A stretch of 64,000 nt of DNA from NCBI GenBank assembly GCA_019925095.2, contig CM034414.1, forward strand, positions 4,132,001 to 4,196,000. The letters run 5' to 3'. The notes beneath the pieces were generated by a model, which ran no database searches, had not been told where the DNA came from, and worked only from the letters and a program-made list of their open reading frames with translations. The position numbers were made by a program, and so were the translations under genes. Shown one piece after another: positions 52,020 through 63,575 of the stretch. Every line of letters starts with the position of its first letter. Positions within the stretch are counted from its first letter, which is position 1. Source of the stretch: Dendrolimus kikuchii (Eukaryota; Arthropoda; Insecta; Lepidoptera; Lasiocampidae).

Positions 52020-52312
52020 CGTTATCTTGATTTCAGCTCTTAGGACCGGCTCGGGCAGTGTGGTACCACGCTCTCACAGAATATCGGCGTGAAACAGTAA
52101 CCTTGAGCTAATCGTGTTTCGTACGATGAGTTAGAATCCTGATGGCCTATTTCTCCCTCTTCTATCTTCCTTATTCCATTTCTCTTGTATGACCCCTCTA
52201 TCGCATTTTAAAGGTTGGTTTCAGCCTGGTATTGAAAACATTTATAGGCGACATTAATCATTTTACATTGGGTGTGCTACCTGTCAGTTTACCAACTTCG
52301 CAAAAAAAAATG
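52020..52312 (+). repeat. Repeat with gctcttagg-ccacgctct motifs, copy 1
   Basis: tcagctcttaggaccggctc, gtaccacgctctcacagaat, gtgaaac and cgtgtttcgtacgatgag recur at 54945-55065. It ends with an A-run near 52305 after ccaacttcgcaa. Confidence 0.6.
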
Positions 52313-53284
52313 GAGACAGTCATAAGCCTATTTTCAACCTTCACTCTATAAAAATGCAAAGTCTCAACTTAAACTGCTACTTGTACAAATTCGTTAATAA
52401 ATTTCAAGCGGCTTTATGTAGCGTCTCATTCAATTAAGTTAATTGGATTAATCGCAATCCGGGGCACGTGTTCGTATGAACGGAAAGCGGGAATGGTCTT
52501 TCGGCTCTTACTTACGGTCGCTGTACACTTTGTGCCCGGATGTTGGGCCAATGTTGGCTAGTATGATTTAATTGTGTTCGTTGGCGCCCAACATTGGCCT
52601 GCCGTCCGATTATTATTGTTTTCTCGTGTACACATCGAAATATCTTGGAACACTTCTCCAACAGCATTAGCTTTTCGTGGATATGAATCTATATTACCAT
52701 TGCGTAAGTCAATATTCAAAAGCAAATTGAACGCAAGTTCACTGATTTGAGCTGGATAAAGGACTGGCTGGCTGGATGGAAAGCGAAGGATCCGGTTATG
52801 ATTTGGCGTAAACTTGAAGAGGCCTCCGTCAACAGTGGATTTTGATTGGTTGACGAAGTATAAGGGCCGAACACAAAAGCTTTACATGTCTACATGAGAA
52901 GACTACATATGGTGAAACAATATGTTTTGATTCGCAAACATGGATTACTCTATATGAAAAGTTGTTTAATTTTTGCATGTTTTTATAGTTGAAAAGTTAT
53001 TTTTTTTTTATTGGATTATTTTTAACGTCTACCAAACTGTACTCAGTATCCGAACAGACTACAGTAGGAGACATTTTAGTTTAAACGAGAGCAATGAAAA
53101 AGAATTTATTTGTTAAAATACAATAGACTGTCCAATGTAACATATCCGCAACATAATCCTTTATAATAAAAAAATAATACATGAACAAATAATGTAGGTA
53201 CATATGGAATTTATGTAACTTGAACCCTTTATTTTCCGTTTTTGTGTTTGATCAATAACCTAGTAAGAACAAGTTTTGTTTTTT
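52313..53284. other. No recognised feature
   Basis: No gene or repeat was identified in this stretch. Confidence 0.4.
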
Positions 53285-53511
53285 AACGAGGCGAAATCCG
53301 TTTGAGCCTTATCCACAACGGGGAAAATGCGGTGGGGAGTGTGGGATTCACCACGTTGGGGTGGGACTAGCACCGCAAGCAAAAAGTGCTATAGCTAAAC
53401 CACAGTCAGGGGGATACCCCCTAAATCCTCTCGCTGTTCGGTCCTTCGCCTTTATGCCAGAGCCACAAGTATTAGGCCTAGCCATTTCGCAGGCCCTGGC
53501 AGGCGGCTGCC
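53285..53511 (+). repeat. Retroelement fragment split by a 310-bp repeat insertion
   Basis: cacgttggggtgggactagc, ccacagtcagggggatac, ccttcgcctttatgccag and ccctggcaggcggctgcc match 55155-55330 in order. Truncated at the following 310-bp repeat. Confidence 0.65.
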
Positions 53512-53834
53512 TTTTTTTTTTTTTTTTTTTTTATTGCAGGAGTTCAGCAGACAGGCAGACGGCCCACTTGATGGAAAGCGGTTACCATCGCCTATGGACA
53601 TTTGCAACACCAAAGGTGCTACAAATGCGCTGCTGTTCTCTTAAAGGAGACTGGAACCTGGTCACTAATGCCGGAACACAACACAAGGTTGTTATGGCGG
53701 CATACTCTAGACCAGGGGTGGTCGCCATCCAGTCGAGCAAATACCCTACCACCTGGCTGTGGGTTGTTTAGTCGCCTCTTACGACAGGCCGCCAGGCCGC
53801 AGGAAATTGTATTCTGTCTCCGTTCCTGCACGGA
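53512..53834 (-). repeat. 310-bp repeat, full-length, minus strand
   Basis: T run of about 20, ttattgcaggagttcagcag, ending ccgttcctgcacggat. Very close to the copy at 33493-33826. Confidence 0.88.
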
Positions 53835-54065
53835 TAAATACGATAATACGGCCTATAGGGCCTCTTCTACTGCGACTGCTGCCGGCGACTTCTTGATCAT
53901 TTGGCGTGGGGAGGTTTGTAACGCGCCCCATGGGAGAGGGTGGGCGCGCGCTGCCCCATCTCGACATCATTAACAGCGGGTGGGAGAGAACCCTTCCCCA
54001 GGGACCTACCTGCCCCGCCCGCTCGCGGCGGCCGAAGTTCTAAAGATGCCCTTCGGCGCCAATGC
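53835..54065 (+). other. GC-rich retroelement-like fragment
   Basis: Contains ctactgcgactgctgccggc and ccgcccgctcgcggcggccg; an abrupt composition change against the AT-rich right flank. Possibly part of the element split by the 310-bp repeat. Confidence 0.35.
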
Positions 54066-54534
54066 GTCCTCTTTTAGTAGTAAGAACAATATTTGTGAAG
54101 TTGGAACATCTGATTACGAGTTTTTGAATAAACAATCATTCGTTGTCCATGTTTGCCCAGGAATAATTTTGGCTTTGCACACCCTTGGTTCAAAAGTTAT
54201 AATTTCCATAAAAACTAGTTTGTGAAGTTGTAATATCCGAATGTGAGTTTTTGAAAAACCAATAGTCCATTCGCTAGCTCATCGTTTTTCCAGAGAAAAT
54301 TCTATTGGCAACACTGTTCTAAAGTTAAAAAAATCTTATGTTCACCCTTCTTCAAAATGTTTATTTGAAAGAGAATATTGTTTTGCGTGGCTATTTAGTT
54401 TACCTTCAACATTCTACATCCTATTAATCGTCTTTATTTTTAATAAATGTGTACGGGCTAGTTACAGTGTCAGCGAGTTACGCCGACTCGTTCATTTTAA
54501 CATACAATATGCATCAGTACTACAGTACTACCCT

Positions 54535-54835
54535 ACCACAGAGTAGTATAGTACACCACGCGTCCCAAAACTCAAAGGGCGCGGGTTCGGTCCTAGCCGG
54601 AACGCATGCACCACTCAGGCAGTTTTCTGACCTAATGTGCATATTGTTATAATTACCACGTGCTAACATAGGTGAAGGAAAACATCGTGATTGCAACCTG
54701 CACATCGATATAACCAATGGGTCAAATCTGCCAAGCCGCCTTGGACAAGCGTGGCGGATATACTGTCCGTTCCCCCTATAGTGGGAGGCCCGAGCCCAGC
54801 AGTGGGACAGTTATGTTCTGTTATTATTACATGCA
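54535..54835 (+). repeat. tRNA-derived SINE (SINE-B), diverged copy
   Basis: B-box-like GGTTCGGTCC near 54586, then cagttttctgacctaatgtg, gaaggaaaacatcgtga and cccgagcccagcagtgggac, in the same order as 3838-4131. Confidence 0.78.
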
Positions 54836-54939
54836 TCAGTAGGTACTCGGTCAGTCGGCAAAACAGCCATTGATCTTAGCACAATATTTCGCGGTTCTTT
54901 CATGTGGTAGAAGTAGAGCCGTGTTGGAATCATTGTTTT

Positions 54940-55430
54940 GATCACAGCTCTTAGGGCCGACTCGATCAGCGTGATACCACGCTCTTACAGAATATCCGCG
55001 TGAAACGGTTAGCCTTGTACTTGTACTGATCGTGTTTCGTGCGATGAGTGAGAGATCCGACAGCCCGATTATGCGACACCTTTTTTTACGACGGGAAACC
55101 CCATTTAGGGCCATCAGCCACGCAGTGAACTGAGGAAATCGCGGCCGGTGTGTGGGATTTGCCAGGTCGGGGTGGCATTAGCACCTCTAGCCAAAGCTAA
55201 AGATGCTATTGCCACACCACAGTTAGGGATATCCACTAAAACCCCTCGATATTCCGTCCTTCGTCTTTAATGCCAGGACCATGGGTAAATAGCCTAGCCT
55301 CTCCGCTAGCCCTGGCAGGCGGTGGCCCATCGACCTCTTCCATATTCCATTCCTCCTGTCTGATCCCTCTTAACTCATCCCCCTGTCCTCTTCTCTTTAT
55401 CCCATTCTAAAGGCTGGGTCCACGTAAATA
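54940..55430 (+). repeat. Retroelement fragment, longest local copy
   Basis: Carries both the block seen at 52020-52150 and the block seen at 53285-53511, so those two are parts of one family. Ends with cttctctttatcccattcta and ctgggtc. No usable frame. Confidence 0.65.
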
Positions 55431-55739
55431 CTACTGTGCCAAGTTCGATGCTGTTTTCGCTGATCTGATATCTGATTTATCTAATAGTAAATTCCCGGAC
55501 TTTAAATCTGGGGTACTCTTTATATCCTGTGAATCCTACGGGAGTTTTCTTGAGAAAGGTTTAAAGTGGCCAGATTAAAACATTTATTCCGATGCGAAAT
55601 TTTCAGTGATTGATCAAATCTTTAGTAAAACGGTTTTAGTTGTGTATGCCTTTGGTAACATTACTTATTCCGAGTTTTTACGGGATTCATGTATTTTCAT
55701 ACTAAAAAATCCATTACTCAGCTGAAAAATAACCTTTGA

Positions 55740-55810
55740 GATTTAACAAAATAACTGTAATCTTTATTACCTGTCCAACGAGGACGAAATCGCGGGCATA
55801 TCCTAGTTTA
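55740..55810 (+). repeat. Helitron-like 3' end
   Basis: ttacctgtccaacgaggacg, aaatcgcgggcatatcctag then T: a CTAG-T type end after a short GC-rich hairpin, common in lepidopteran Helitrons. Confidence 0.5.
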
Positions 55811-55893
55811 TATATAAAAATGCAGACACCAGTAGTCAATATATATATATGTATATACTATATATATACTTATATAAGTCAAAACATGCGGAC

Positions 55894-56019
55894 TACTTTA
55901 TGAATGTCAAAGAGGCAAGTGAGGTGTGTAAGAATAAGCCTAAATGGCACTCTGTTGTTCGTGCCTACCCCGCAAGGGAACTGGCGTGAAGTTATGTATG
56001 TATGTATGTATGTACTTTA
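55894..56019 (+). repeat. CATA-tail LINE with 7-bp TSD
   Basis: tacttta at 55894-55900 and 56013-56019; the insert holds the last ~30 codons and TATG repeats. Confidence 0.85.
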
Positions 56020-56314
56020 AGTTTAAAAATTTATTAGATACTCGAGAAAGATAAACTGGTCGGCTTGTATCCCTATTATGTTACAATTTCGTTATCTCGC
56101 CCGCCCAGTAATTATTTTTTGAGAGAGGAAAAATATTAAATTATTTAATAAAAAAATCCAGGTATTCCTCACTCTATTAAGCTTTGAAAATGTATAATGT
56201 AATAAGTTGTAATGAAAAGTACTTTATTCGTTGTCTAGACTTGCCCTGTTTCGTAGAATTTGGATTGTTAAGCGAAATATGAACGCCAGCTTTTCGTCGG
56301 TTATCATTTTTTAA

Positions 56315-56600
56315 TGCGAAACTACAACAGACAGGCTGACAGCCTCCCTGATGGGAAGTGGCGGTTATCGTCGCCTGTGCGCATTTTGCTACAGCAGCGG
56401 TGTTGCGCTGCCGATCTCGAAGAAATTTTATGACACCTTATTTTGAAAAACTCCATATCGTAGCGCTATGGGAAAACCTCGGCTGTGAGCTCATTCCAAA
56501 TCCTCACGGTGCGCAAGAGAAACATTCTAGACGCACGTGTGGTGGTAGAAAGAAGACGAAGGCCACATTCTGAACAGTTCCTCAGAACACTCCTTATCTC
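56315..56600 (+). repeat. Diverged retroposon fragment
   Basis: Begins with a 310-bp-repeat-like head (acagacaggctgacagcctc, ctgatgggaagtggcggtta) but then continues into unrelated sequence (ggctgtgagctcattccaaa, acgcacgtgtggtggtagaa). Probably a sister family. Confidence 0.45.
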
Positions 56601-57694
56601 AAAATCTTTTTAATTGTACACGACTAGGTGCCGCCAAGTCATGTCACTGTAGTGGTACACTTACAAACCAATAGATGGCGCTGTGCAATAACTGAGGTCG
56701 CAAACGTTTCTCGAAACGTACAAAGAACATACAAATTTTCAACAATAAGGGATGGGTCTAGGCCTGCGAGGAACAACAATAGCCTCGCTGGAAGATCTTC
56801 CTTTGAGACGGAGGAGCATTCCATCTCGCTCCTCCACCCTATACGGGGCAACCCCTTCATTACGTTTCGCTGTTTGAACGTTTATAATAAAAAAAACGTG
56901 TGCGTCTCAGGACGCCCGACAGAAGTGATAACTTAAACTAATCTAAGTGGAACTATTTAATATTGAGACTATTTAACTTGAGAAAAGCTTAGGTTATTAC
57001 TTATCATTTAATGTATATTAATATGATAATGTAAGGAAAGGTTGTTTATTAATGAAATCTTCTTTATTGATTATAAAATATATTTTATTCTTAGTTACAA
57101 TTCTTGAATATGTATATTAGAATTTTGTGTATGTACATTATTAGTATCATTATTTAATCTAATTACCGAAATACGGCTAGCGCTGTGGGTTAGAGTGATA
57201 GAGGAGGAGTCTGCCTACCGCAGCCGTATACGTGAGAGAAAGCGAAGCCAGACAGACTGGCGCCGTAACGCGTTACGTAACGAAGCGGTTTACCCTCTCA
57301 TAAGAAGTTATCACTCCAAAAAACACTGTAGCCTAAATTAGTCAAAAATTTGTATGACTTTCATGTTTCTTTTCAACTTTCAATGAAAAAGTTATTCCAG
57401 TGTTTAGAATAAAATAGGTGAGCGTGTCATCAAATCAACTGAGATGCTCATAAATTTTGTTCGAGCGTACTAAGTTATGACGTCATAAGTACTTGCAAGT
57501 AAAAATAGTCTGTTCTTTTATAGCTGAATAATATTAGAATTTACTAAATGTACGTGTTCACGTTCCTATTATAACGTCTTTAAATTCACTACATTCGTAT
57601 GAAAGCAGTGAGTGATATTTTACAAGTTGGTCAAACCTGTCAATGTACATTAGACTAATAATAAAAATTGAATTATTCTAATATTAATCTTATA
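56601..57694. other. No recognised feature
   Basis: A G/C-richer patch near 57170-57330 contains acgcgttacgtaacg and a weak inverted pair (acagaagtgataactt near 56919, aagttatcactccaaa near 57304); a MITE is possible but not supported by ends. Confidence 0.35.
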
Positions 57695-57931
57695 CTAATA
57701 TATAATAAAGCTGAAGACTTTGTTTGTTTGATTGAACGCGCTAAACTCAGGAACTACTGGTCCGATTTGAAAAATTCTTTCAGTGTTAGATAGCCCGTTT
57801 ATCGAGGAAGACTATAGGCTATAGGCAATACGCTAAGACCAATAGGAGCGGAGCACCAATGAAGAATGTTTCAAAATCGGGGGGTTTTGAAAACAAATTC
57901 CACGCGGCCAAGGTCGCGGGCACAGCTAGTG
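57695..57931 (+). mobile_element. Non-autonomous Helitron-like element
   Basis: Starts TC near tcttatactaatatataa, contains gaacgcgctaaactcaggaa, ctactggtccgatttgaaaa and ttatcgaggaagactatagg, and ends ggtcgcgggcacagctag before T. The 5' TC, 3' CTAG with a preceding GC hairpin and absence of target duplication fit Helitrons. No Rep/helicase coding region. Confidence 0.7.
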
Positions 57932-57959
57932 ATATTATAATAGGGTGAATGGAGCGCTA

Positions 57960-58680
57960 AACTCTTATGAACAGCCAGAAAGTGTCTGTAAAGGCACGCT
58001 TGGCTGTCCGTAAAGGACTGTTGGTGCCAACCCTGATGTATGGCAGTGAAAGTTGGGTATGGCAGAAGAAGCATGAAAGTGGGATAAACGCAGTTGAAAT
58101 GAGAGCTTTGAGAAGTATATGTGCGGTTAGCTTAAATGGTATGATAAGGGAACGTTGTGGATTGAAAGAAGGTGTAATAACAAGAATTGAATAAAGGAGT
58201 AGCAGAAGGTGATGTCAGGAGCCTTAAGAACAGACGAGTGTGCATGACAAGAGTTATGAATGTCAAAGAGGCAAGTGAGGTGTGTAAAAATAAGCCTAAA
58301 TGGCACTCTGTTGTTCGTGCCTACCCCGCAAGGGAACTGGCGTGAAGTTATGTATGTATGTATGTATGTATGAATAAAGGAATATTAAGGTGCTTTTGAC
58401 ATGTAGAGAGAATGAATAAAAGTAGAATCACAAAACAGGTGTATGATACAGTATTGTGAATGGTAGAGTGGTTTCCGGTAGACCGAGACGAACGCACCAT
58501 GACCAAATATCAGAAGTGTTAAAGAGAGATCAGGTAAAAAGCATTTAATATAAACGTGCAGTATGAAGAGGTTAATGAAAGTAGGTGAAGCAAAAGTTGT
58601 TTATCAGGATCGTCGCAAGTGGGCATCCATAGTATCTGCCTACCGCCATGGGAAACAGGCGTGATATTATGTATGTATGT
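57960..58680 (+). repeat. Second LINE family, RT C-terminal part, split by a LINE insertion
   Basis: 57967-58194 encodes SVKARLAVRKGLLVPTLMYG, then ESWVWQKK and RALRSICAV: the RT thumb-to-C-terminal part of an RTE/CR1-like LINE. The continuation (ggaatattaaggtgcttttg, agtgggcatccatagtatct, gaaacaggcgtgatattatg) resumes after the nested insertion at 58199-58370. The family resembles, but differs from, the CATA-tail LINE (HVERMNKSRITKQVYD against HVERMHDERMTKQIYN). Confidence 0.8.
58188..58381 (+). repeat. Nested CATA-tail LINE with 11-bp TSD
   Basis: tgaataaagga at 58188-58198 and 58371-58381; the insert 58199-58370 holds gtagcagaaggtgatgtcag to the TATG tail. It is younger than its host LINE. 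Confidence 0.93.
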
Positions 58681-59165
58681 TATTCTAATAATTACTATCT
58701 CGTATATTTGCAACCAGTAAAGGTTTAAAATTGTCATAAACTCCATGCAATTAATGCCAATCAATTTTCTACCAATGCATAGTAAGATTACAAACCCGGT
58801 CGTAGTTTAATAAGAGCTATCAGTCATATCGGTATAAGCGGCGGGCGAATGTCGAATGTTTTTTGACTGGTCGTCGCAGATCGTGACTCACTGTCCGCTT
58901 TATTGCCATGCGCTTGCGCAATGCTTCATCCTGGACGGAATTCCACGTAAGATAAACGTGGTCAGATGGTATATGAATACATTCGGGTGGTATCTTGTTA
59001 ATTTTGTGCGTCCGTATAGGTTCGCTTTTAACACTGTCTCACTTGACGTTGAGTAATGATGCCATCTAGGATTGGAGCACGCTTACCTAAGGGATACCTA
59101 TTTACTCGTGACTTGAAGACTCCTAGATTGTATTTGTCAGGAGATACAAACTCCGGCATATTTTT
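58681..59165. other. No recognised feature
   Basis: No gene or repeat identified. Confidence 0.4.
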
Positions 59166-59432
59166 TTTTGCATGAGTTCAGCAGACAGGCATACTTACTG
59201 CTCACCTCATGGAAAACAGTTACTATCGCCTATGGACATTTGTGTTACCAATGTGCTGCCGCTCGCTAAACTGGAACACGGTCACTAATGCCGAAGCATA
59301 ACTCAACGTCGTTAAGGCGGTATACTCTAGATCAGGGGTGGTGGCCATCCAGACGAGCAAATACCCTATCACCTGGCTTTAGGTTATTTTGTCGCCTCTT
59401 ATGAAATTGTAGTCTTCCTCCGTCCTGCACGG
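59166..59432 (-). repeat. 310-bp repeat, diverged, minus strand
   Basis: T run, gcatgagttcagcagacagg, ctatcgcctatggacatttg, ending cctccgtcctgcacgg. Small deletions throughout make it one of the older copies. Confidence 0.75.
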
Positions 59433-60744
59433 TTTTTTTATTATTATTATTAATATCTCTACGGACTCGAGTTCCGTACCCTTTTTTACTACTTAATTTC
59501 AATGAAAAATTTTAGACTCCATACACGCTTATTGTTTATTTTTGTTACTGTGTGTGACATTAATTTAGTAATTTTTATGTTGTGGTGTACCTTAAGAATA
59601 ACTTATTATATTAGACCTGCACGGTTTGCGTGTGATAGCTATCTCATCTGGTGTTATGTGATGATGCGATCTAGAATAGAGCATGCTTACCTAGTAGATA
59701 CTTGAAGATCACTGGTTTATGTGAATCGTCGTAGACGAACTCCAGCAATTTGTTCCGGATGATATTTTGACATTGACTTTGACGCCCGCACATAGCACAG
59801 TTAGCAGCTAAGTGTCGAACGAGTAATGAAACTCCCCATTTTTATTCGAAAATATAAATCATATAATTCAACACTTCAATATGTATATAATTAAAGTGTA
59901 ATAAACGCGCGGATATTCGTAGGTCATCGTACGTTAATGACCTTCTGATTATTACTATTCGTATATAAAGCACATTTTTGTATTTTGTCCTATGTATGTA
60001 TGCGTACATTTTGTAGATAGGGACGACATTTTTGCGCATCCGATTTGAATAATATATTGTGATAAAAAATTCGCCGAGTGCGTGTGGATACACAAATCAA
60101 TATCTGTCAAGAGTTCTGTACTACTAGCAAGGCTCGGAAACCGGTTAAACAGTCGAACCGGTTACAGCATAAGTACATAGGAACTTTTCTCTTTGGTTTT
60201 GTTCTAACTTTAACCTCAATCAAACTGTTTGTCGTAACAAAAGTTCGTTAAATAGGTTTTGTTGAGTTGAATAGACCGGTTTCGGTTCGGTTTTCGTCGC
60301 TCACCTTCAAAGCGCAGCTATGTGGTACATACAGCAAGTTTTCCGTCGCACACAAACACATGTTGAGAGAGATAGAATGAGAAAATAATTCGCGCAGAAT
60401 AAACCGGTTAATTCAGGTTAATATAACGCTCTTTTTAAGGTTTACACTCTGAACGCAATAGTTCACTAAAACCGGCTATAATGAATACCGGTAAATTTTA
60501 AACCGCATCCAAGCCTTGACTGCTTGTGTTGGTAAAGAAGGTCCGGTCCATTCCTTTTGCTGCTTGGCTACAGAATCTTAAAAAAGTGTATTTCGAAAGT
60601 TTTAACTGTTTACAACGACGAACGACTACAGATTTTCTAGAAAATAGGAATAATGCTATCATTACTAAGCTCTTCTAGAAATAATACATAAAATGACTTT
60701 TGTGCAACCTTGTCACAATATTTATTTAAAAAAACACTAATGTA
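59433..60744. other. No recognised feature
   Basis: About 1.3 kb without a gene. Several aaaccggtt-type motifs (near 60140, 60276, 60408, 60470) recur, perhaps a degraded repeat. Confidence 0.35.
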
Positions 60745-60905
60745 GTAAGTAGTACGTATCAAGTTGCGTTAAGTTAGTTACATGTTGTGGAGTTTGCGCC
60801 GCTTGTTCCCCTTTAACAGTAACTGAAATTACTTTGAAAGCGGTGGCAGGCTCATGACTCTCTATAAGTAATCGGTAAGATTCCATTTTGAAATAAATAT
60901 ATTCT
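60745..60905 (+). repeat. GAAGCGGC-type LINE-tail repeat
   Basis: tttgcgccgcttgttcccct, ttaacagtaactgaaattac, ttgaaagcggtggcaggctc, gtaagattccattttgaaat and AAATATA end; pair of 19230-19440. Confidence 0.68.
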
Positions 60906-60924
60906 CATGTAATAGTAGTTGTTA

Positions 60925-61245
60925 AACGAGATGTGAAAGTGACCCATTTAGGCATGAGATGGTTTAATTCGAGTGCCTAAATAGGAATTTCACCCACAGG
61001 AAAGTAAATAAAAACTGATAGTTAATCAAACAGCTACTTCTCTAATGAAATTGGGCGTTAAATGCATATCTAACTCATTTAATATGTCACATAAATTTCT
61101 TATTCTGTGGCATTTTGCTAGCCAGTATTTTGTTTGTCACTGATGAAATTAAATATTTCGCTCAAATGTATGTAAATTAAGTAATAATGTAGTGAAAAGC
61201 AATTTATAAATATAAAATTGTTACAAAATTGTTGACATTTTTTTA
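60925..61245 (-). repeat. Dispersed element with palindromic end, copy 2
   Basis: Inverted match to 34395-34790: tgaaagtgacccatttaggc, gtgcctaaataggaatttca, aggaaagtaaataaaaactg, tgctagccagtattttgttt, agtgaaaagcaatttataaa. Confidence 0.6.
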
Positions 61246-61254
61246 TTACAATAG

Positions 61255-61375
61255 AATAGAATATATTCCACACAATGTTACAAAATAAATTTCATACATA
61301 CAATCGTAATGATAAGTACAATAGGCGGTCTTATCGCTGGGAGCGATTTCTTCCAGACATCCTTTGGATGGACAG
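61255..61375 (-). repeat. CTAT-tail LINE 3' end, diverged, minus strand
   Basis: ggcggtcttatcgctgggag then cgatttcttccagacatcct. Confidence 0.6.
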
Positions 61376-61572
61376 AAACTCGGTATGGATGGGGGTAGGT
61401 ATGCAATAGATATAATATACTAATATATACGTAAATATAAAATTACAATTTATGCCGCGATTTGGCAGTGGCTGAAAAATAAATTGAGACATGTATTGCA
61501 TGCATTATCTATGGTTCGTATAGTTTGTTATATTTTTTCACAGCAGGGAATATCGTTTCCCAGGGACGAAAA

Positions 61573-61886
61573 GTATCCCTGCAGGAACAGAGAAAGAATA
61601 TAACTTCCTGCGGCCGGTCGGCCTGTTGTAAGAGGCGACTTAACAACCCACAGCCAGGTGGTAGGGCATTTGCCCGACTGGATGGCTACCACCCCTGGTC
61701 TAAAGTATGTCGCCACAACAACCTTGAGTTGTGTTCCGGCATTAGTGACCAGGTTCCAGTTTCCTTTAAGAGGGCAGCAGCGCCTTTGTAGCATCTTTGA
61801 TGTTGCATATGTCCATAGGCGATGGTAACCGCTTTCCATCAAGTGGGCCGTCTGCCTGTCTGCTGATCTCCTGCAATAATAAAAAA
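61573..61886 (+). repeat. 310-bp repeat, full-length copy
   Basis: tatccctgcaggaacagag to ctgatctcctgcaataataa plus A run. The minus-strand frame 61528-61956 (142 codons) is a shadow of the repeat. Confidence 0.86.
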
Positions 61887-62169
61887 GTGCTGTTTTCATC
61901 TCTATGCTCAGGCAACTCCGAGCGTACTTTAAGAATATGAGAAAGGAATAATGCATATTTTAGGGTTAAAGTGATACCAGACGGTTCGTTTCTGTCTTTC
62001 AATTTAGAGCAGCCTTGCTCCATTTTTTTTCTATTACTATATAGATGTATTAGACCCGGGTTACTACTGCGGGCTACAACAGTAATTTATTAAATAATTA
62101 TATTAAATTTATAAAAACACCTTTTTTATTATTATGTTGGCTGATTTTTTTTGCAAAATTGAATTCAAA

Positions 62170-62315
62170 AGTTTTTATTCGAATTAAGTTCCACTGGCGA
62201 ATACTTTTTGAAGGTCATACATGTAAGGCAAAATTTAAACCTACTTTTCTATGTACACCGTTTCGCATATATGTTATCGCTATTTAAAGGAGAAGCGGCA
62301 AGAAACTTGCCAACA
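62170..62315 (-). repeat. GAAGCGGC-type repeat, minus strand
   Basis: agtttttattcgaattaagt, ttccactggcgaatactttt, gtacaccgtttcgcatat and aggagaagcggcaagaaac; pair of 17085-17245. Confidence 0.6.
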
Positions 62316-62651
62316 ACATGTCTAACTAAAAAAGATTTTTTCATCATAGTTATCCATATATTATCTCGGGCTCTTTTTATTTTTAAATACTTACATTACA
62401 GAAGTTGTATTACAATCACTTTTCAAAGAATGAATGGAGTTGCAACAAACAAAAATTATTGTTACTATCAAACAGATATATACATTTTAAACATAGGTTA
62501 TCCTTTTATATTTATATGTATGTATGTATCTTAAGAGTATCTTGTATATTATTTATTTATTTTTGTTAATTTGTTTATATTATATGTTATATCGTTAAAT
62601 ATCTTTAGTGTACACAACCCTGCCTTTTACTTCTCCCCTTCTCCCTAGACT

Positions 62652-62770
62652 CATGGGTTTGCTGGAAGAAAACTCTTTTAGGGTTAAGCTCGCCTTTGTA
62701 CATCACCACTGTTCTATAATTTTGTTATGTCACTTTTAAATTAGTTCTTATAATGTAACAGTGCCTAAAA
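62652..62770 (+). repeat. CTAT-tail LINE 3' end, old copy
   Basis: gggtttgctggaagaaaact, gggttaagctcgcctttgta and a diverged 3' part. Confidence 0.5.
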
Positions 62771-63575
62771 ATAATAAGCATATAAAAACAAATGTTAAAA
62801 GTGCTTAGAACAATGGAAATGTTCGTTACAAAATATTAAGTTACGAAAATCGAATCGAAAAAAATAGAAGGTTAATTGCTGCAATATTTCGTTAAGTTAA
62901 ATTTAAATCTACTTAGATATGTTAAATATGTCTATGTCGATAAAGTTGAGATTATATGTATGGATGTAATGAAAAAAGCAGCAATTACAGCGACAGTTAT
63001 TGTTATAACGAGGAAGATGAAAGGTACGTCGCTTTTCAATACCCCTGAATACGTGTACGCAAAATTTCAAGACGATCAGTGTGTTTAGTGCGAGTTCTTT
63101 TGCTACTCGATAATGTTCAAGTTAACGCAATTTTGTATGAGTATGACTTAACGCCATCTCGTGAGCATGAAGAGAAACATAAATGGTGCCATACAAAATA
63201 GCGTTAACTTGATCGAGTTGTAAAAAAAATCGCACTGAGCACTGTTGCGCAGTTACGGCGTGAAAGCGTACCAAACAAAGTTACATTCGCATTTATAATA
63301 CAATATTAGTCAGGATATTATAAGTTTTAACATTTAAATACAAGAAACTGGCTCACATTACCACATTTAGCTAAATTATATTAGCATTTTATTTCGCTTG
63401 GAATTTATTTTCCCAATGGATAATTTCGACTCGGATCGTCCTTTAAACCGTACACCGTGAGTTTCTTTGCATATGTGTATAATAATATATGTTTTAAATA
63501 CGTTTTAAGGATAATAAAGTGAAGTCGTCACTAAAAGCCGCTAAATAATCTTCTTCTTATAACGCGCATAACGGT
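62771..63575. other. No recognised feature
   Basis: The frame 62876-63088 (70 codons) has no recognisable motif. An inverted pair, gttaacgcaattttgtatga (63121) and catacaaaatagcgttaact (63192), spans about 90 bp and marks a short foldback. Confidence 0.4.
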
